Assembly (NCBI RefSeq): GCF_041346945.1
Contig: NZ_CP166850.1
Span: 10,028,501-10,092,500 of the forward strand
Length of the DNA stretch: 64,000 nt
Direction: 5' to 3'
Source: Amycolatopsis sp. cg9
Lineage (GTDB): Bacteria; Actinomycetota; Actinomycetes; Mycobacteriales; Pseudonocardiaceae
In this document: piece after piece, positions 61,464 through 64,000 of the stretch
Layout: every line of letters starts with the position of its first letter
Numbering within the stretch: position 1 is the first letter of the stretch
Translations under genes and position numbers: made by a program
The notes under the pieces: generated by a model
What the model saw: only the letters and a program-made list of their open reading frames with translations
Told to the model about the DNA's origin: nothing
Databases searched by the model: none

Positions 61464-61874
61464 TCACTCCACCCAACGGCCGACGACCGAGATCAGCCAG
61501 AAGCCGACCAGGGTCGCGAGCGCGAACAGGACCACCCAGTTGACCAGCTGACGTCGCTCGGTCGCACCACGAGCCTGCCACAGCCCGTAACCGCCCACGA
61601 GGAACAGCGGCACCGGGATCAGCGGCAACGGCGACAGCCGGGACACCACGGCCACGACGCACGTACCGGTGCACACCGCCAGCACGCCCATCAGAACGCG
61701 GTTGAGCCACGGGTACCGCTCGAAGACCGACGCGATCACGCGTTCGCTCAGCTCGCGGAACCCGAGGACCGGCCCCGCGGCCACCGGTTCGGTGGCCGGG
61801 GCCGGTGGCGGCGGCGCTTGCACGCCACCACCGGGGGTGGTGCCCCCGGTACCCGGGAAAGAGTCAGCAGTCAT
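61464..61874 (-). CDS. Small membrane protein
   Basis: The 136-residue protein has a Gly/Pro/Ala-rich N-terminus (about 35 residues), a soluble helix (FRELSERVIASVFERYPWLN) and three predicted membrane helices (LMGVLAVCTGTCVVAVVS, LPLIPVPLFLVGGYGLW, LVNWVVLFALATLVGFWLI). It is not recognised beyond that. It lies just downstream of clpX but a hairpin separates them. Confidence 0.7.
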   Translation of the reverse strand: MTADSFPGTGGTTPGGGVQAPPPPAPATEPVAAGPVLGFRELSERVIASVFERYPWLNRVLMGVLAVCTGTCVVAVVSRLSPLPLIPVPLFLVGGYGLWQARGATERRQLVNWVVLFALATLVGFWLISVVGRWVE

Positions 61875-61890
61875 TCAGCTTTTCCTGTCG

Positions 61891-61918
61891 GTCTCCGGGC
61901 CCGGAGTGGCCCGGAGAC
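61891..61918. terminator. Hairpin downstream of clpX
   Basis: GTCTCCGGGCC (61891-61901) pairs perfectly with GGCCCGGAGAC (61908-61918), 8 bp past the clpX stop. Confidence 0.7.
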
Positions 61919-61926
61919 GGCCGGCG

Positions 61927-63222
61927 TCAGGCCGACTTTTCGCCGCGCTCGCTGCGCGCGCGCCGAGTCGGCTGCCGGGCGACGATCGTCGGGTTCACGT
62001 TCTCCCGGACGGTCTGCTCGGTGATGACGACCTTCGCCACGTCGTCGCGGCTCGGGATGTCGTACATGACCGGCTGCAGCACCTCTTCCATGATGGCGCG
62101 CAGCCCGCGGGCACCCGTACCCCGCAGGACCGCCTGGTCGGCGATGGCCTCGAGCGCGGTCTTGGTGAACTCGAGCTCGACGTTGTCCATCTCGAAGAGC
62201 TTCTTGTACTGCTTCACCAGTGCGTTGCGCGGCTGGGTCAGGATGTTGACCAGCGAGTCCTTGTCCAGGTGGTTCACCGTCGCCACGACCGGGAGGCGGC
62301 CGATGAACTCCGGGATCAGCCCGAACTTGATCAGGTCCTCGGGCATGGTGTCGGAGAAGACGTCGCTCTCCTCGATCTCGGACTTGGTGCGGATCTCCGC
62401 GCCGAAGCCGAGGCCGCGCTTGCCGACCCGCTCGTTGATGATCTTCTCCAGCCCGGCGAACGCGCCGGCCACGATGAACAGCACGTTCGTCGTGTCGATC
62501 TGGATGAACTCCTGGTGCGGGTGCTTGCGGCCGCCCTGCGGCGGGACCGAAGCGGTGGTGCCCTCGAGGATCTTCAGCAGCGCCTGCTGGACGCCCTCGC
62601 CGGACACGTCCCGGGTGATCGACGGGTTCTCGCTCTTCCGGGCGATCTTGTCGACCTCGTCGATGTAGATGATCCCGGTCTCGGCCCGCTTGACGTCGTA
62701 GTCCGCCGCCTGGATGAGCTTGAGCAGGATGTTTTCGACGTCCTCGCCGACGTACCCGGCCTCGGTGAGCGCCGTGGCGTCCGCGATGGCGAACGGCACG
62801 TTCAGCAGCTTCGCCAGGGTCTGCGCGAGGTAGGTCTTGCCGCACCCGGTGGGGCCGAGCATCAGGATGTTCGACTTCGCGAGCTCGACCGACTCCTCCT
62901 TGGAGTCCTTCGGGCCGGCCTTGTCGTCCGCCTGGATCCGCTTGTAGTGGTTGTAGACCGCTACCGCGAGCGTCCGCTTGGCGTCTTCCTGACCGATGAT
63001 GTACTGCTCGAGGAACTCGTGGATGTCGGCGGGCTTGGGCAGCTCGTCGAGCTTGACGTCGCCGGCCTCGGCCAGCTCCTCCTCGATGATCTCATTGCAG
63101 AGGTCGATGCACTCATCGCAGATGTAGACCCCGGGGCCGGCAATGAGCTTCTTCACCTGCTTCTGGCTCTTCCCGCAGAAAGAACACTTCAGCAGGTCTC
63201 CGCCGTCACCGATCCGTGCCAT
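61927..63222 (-). CDS. clpX: ATP-dependent Clp protease ATP-binding subunit ClpX
   Basis: From the ATG at 63222 the protein is 431 residues. The N-terminal zinc domain has Cys13, Cys16, Cys35 and Cys38 (CSFCGK and CDECIDLC). The AAA+ domain has Walker A GPTGCGKT (123-130), Walker [10 protein letters not shown], the pore loop [14 protein letters not shown], the IGF-type ClpP-binding loop ([10 protein letters not shown]) and the arginine-finger segment EFIGRLP. It unfolds tagged proteins for ClpP. It follows clpP, as in mycobacteria, but with a 230-bp gap and a terminator between. Confidence 0.98.
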   Translation of the reverse strand: MARIGDGGDLLKCSFCGKSQKQVKKLIAGPGVYICDECIDLCNEIIEEELAEAGDVKLDELPKPADIHEFLEQYIIGQEDAKRTLAVAVYNHYKRIQADDKAGPKDSKEESVELAKSNILMLGPTGCGKTYLAQTLAKLLNVPFAIADATALTEAGYVGEDVENILLKLIQAADYDVKRAETGIIYIDEVDKIARKSENPSITRDVSGEGVQQALLKILEGTTASVPPQGGRKHPHQEFIQIDTTNVLFIVAGAFAGLEKIINERVGKRGLGFGAEIRTKSEIEESDVFSDTMPEDLIKFGLIPEFIGRLPVVATVNHLDKDSLVNILTQPRNALVKQYKKLFEMDNVELEFTKTALEAIADQAVLRGTGARGLRAIMEEVLQPVMYDIPSRDDVAKVVITEQTVRENVNPTIVARQPTRRARSERGEKSA

Positions 63223-63410
63223 GGCCGTTGACCTCGTCCCCTCCGGCGCGGGTTTCCGCGCCTGACGTGTGTTGCGACGGTGCGACCCCCCGGCCACGGA
63301 CGACCGGGCGGAGCCTCACGCATTGCCACTGACGGTACCCGTCCGATGCCGTGAGCGGGAACACCCACAGCAGCCGGGAGCACGTCAGAGGACGACCCTA
63401 AACCAGGATG

Positions 63411-63442
63411 CCGGTGTGTGTCGTCTTCTCGACACACACCGG
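63411..63442. terminator. Hairpin downstream of clpP
   Basis: CCGGTGTGTGTCG (63411-63423) pairs perfectly with its complement (63430-63442) around a 6-base loop, 11 bp past the clpP stop. clpX therefore probably has its own promoter. Confidence 0.65.
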
Positions 63443-63452
63443 CCTGGCGGAT

Positions 63453-64000
63453 CTACAGCGCCGACGCCTTCCGGTACGGCAGCACCTCGTCGATGATGCC
63501 GTACGCCTTGGCTTCGTCGGCGGTCAGGATCTTGTCCCGCTCGATGTCGGTCCGGATCTGGTCCGGGTCCTTGTTCGTGTGCTTCGCCAGGATGACCTCC
63601 ATCTGGCGCCGCACCCGCTGGATCTCATTCGCCTGGATCTCCAGGTCCGAGACCTGCCCGTACGTGCCCTCGGTGGCCGGCTGGTGGATCAGCACGCGCG
63701 AGTTCGGCAGCGCGTAGCGCTTGCCCGGCGTACCGGCCGCCAGCAGCACCGCGGCGGCCGACGCGGCCTGGCCGAGGCAGTACGTCTGGATGTCCGGGCG
63801 GACGAACTGCATGGTGTCGTAGATCGCCATCAGCGAGGTGAACGAGCCACCCGGCGAGTTGATGTAGACCAGGATGTCGCGGTCCGGGTCCTCGTGCTCG
63901 AGGTGCAGCAGCTGGGCCATCACGTCGTTGGCCGACGCGTCGTCCACCTGCACGCCGAGGAAGATGACGCGCTCTTCGTACAGCTTGTTGTACGGGTTCG
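63453..64000 (-). CDS. clpP2: ATP-dependent Clp protease proteolytic subunit, 3' part
   Basis: The frame stays open to the window edge ([20 protein letters not shown]), so the N-terminus is missing. About 182 residues are present: [19 protein letters not shown], the nucleophile in [14 protein letters not shown], the His in [19 protein letters not shown] and the later Asp. The gene nearest clpX in mycobacteria is clpP2, preceded by clpP1. The symbol is given on that synteny. It cuts proteins delivered by ClpX/ClpC1. Confidence 0.95.
   Translation of the reverse strand, partial: NPYNKLYEERVIFLGVQVDDASANDVMAQLLHLEHEDPDRDILVYINSPGGSFTSLMAIYDTMQFVRPDIQTYCLGQAASAAAVLLAAGTPGKRYALPNSRVLIHQPATEGTYGQVSDLEIQANEIQRVRRQMEVILAKHTNKDPDQIRTDIERDKILTADEAKAYGIIDEVLPYRKASAL

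Overview
The window is very GC-rich, with strong third-position GC, frequent GTG starts and dense short-overlap operons. Its housekeeping gene order (comEA-degV-octT-gpgP-rsfS-nadD, proB-obgE-rpmA-rplU-rne, ndk, DUF4233-folC, valS, clpX-clpP) is the order known from Mycobacterium and other mycolic-acid or Pseudonocardiales actinomycetes. Together with the accessory genes this suggests a filamentous actinomycete of the Amycolatopsis/Pseudonocardiaceae type. The genus is an inference; the phylum is close to certain.

Layout. 0-3.7 kb: a minus-strand operon running nadD, rsfS, gpgP, octT, degV, with the start of comEA cut by the window edge. It links NAD synthesis, ribosome silencing and glucosylglycerate/methylglucose lipopolysaccharide precursors. 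3.9-11.2 kb: recQ (with a phosphoribosyltransferase-like tail), an MHS-type transporter, argS, a PPOX/F420-type oxidoreductase with an ABM-domain gene, and a TetR-SDR pair. A consensus CRP-type site lies between nadD and recQ. 11.3-18.0 kb: minus-strand rne, rplU, rpmA, obgE, proB, with a three-hairpin leader that looks like an attenuator in front of obgE. 18.5-33.0 kb: accessory secreted and envelope functions: a subtilase, a DrrAB-like ABC exporter, a secreted phosphodiester glycosidase/phosphoesterase fusion, a mycothiol-dependent-isomerase-like protein, ndk, a Tat-exported PhoD phosphatase, an aculeacin/PvdQ-type acylase, and a TetR-epimerase pair with twin operators. 33.0-39.2 kb: DUF4233-folC, a methyltransferase, a secreted SGNH esterase, two alpha/beta hydrolases and a LysR regulator.

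39.2-44.2 kb is the most unusual region. A 1419-residue protein carries an N-terminal NACHT-like NTPase, twelve HEAT units and a C-terminal nucleoside phosphorylase/nucleosidase domain with its catalytic motifs preserved. It is transcribed divergently from a four-helix membrane protein 81 bp away. This is the architecture expected of an NTP-switch biological-conflict (anti-phage or self-limitation) system. 44.2-47.2 kb: valS and a small membrane protein.

47.3-57.2 kb: a MarR-MFS pair (the MFS gene appears to use an ACG start), an FdhF/YdeP-type molybdopterin oxidoreductase, a lipoprotein, an LCP cell-wall ligase, then an oxalate/formate-type MFS antiporter with its 42-residue small subunit and an SDR, divergent from fdhD. 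FdhD is the sulfurtransferase that matures such molybdoenzymes, so these genes probably form a dispersed formate/oxalate module. 57.2-64 kb: a carotenoid oxygenase with a divergent TetR and twin ATAAC/GTTAT operators, a Tat-type esterase, a MEDS-HATPase regulator, a small membrane protein, and clpX with the 3' part of clpP. No tRNA, rRNA, CRISPR array, insertion sequence or secondary-metabolite cluster was seen.
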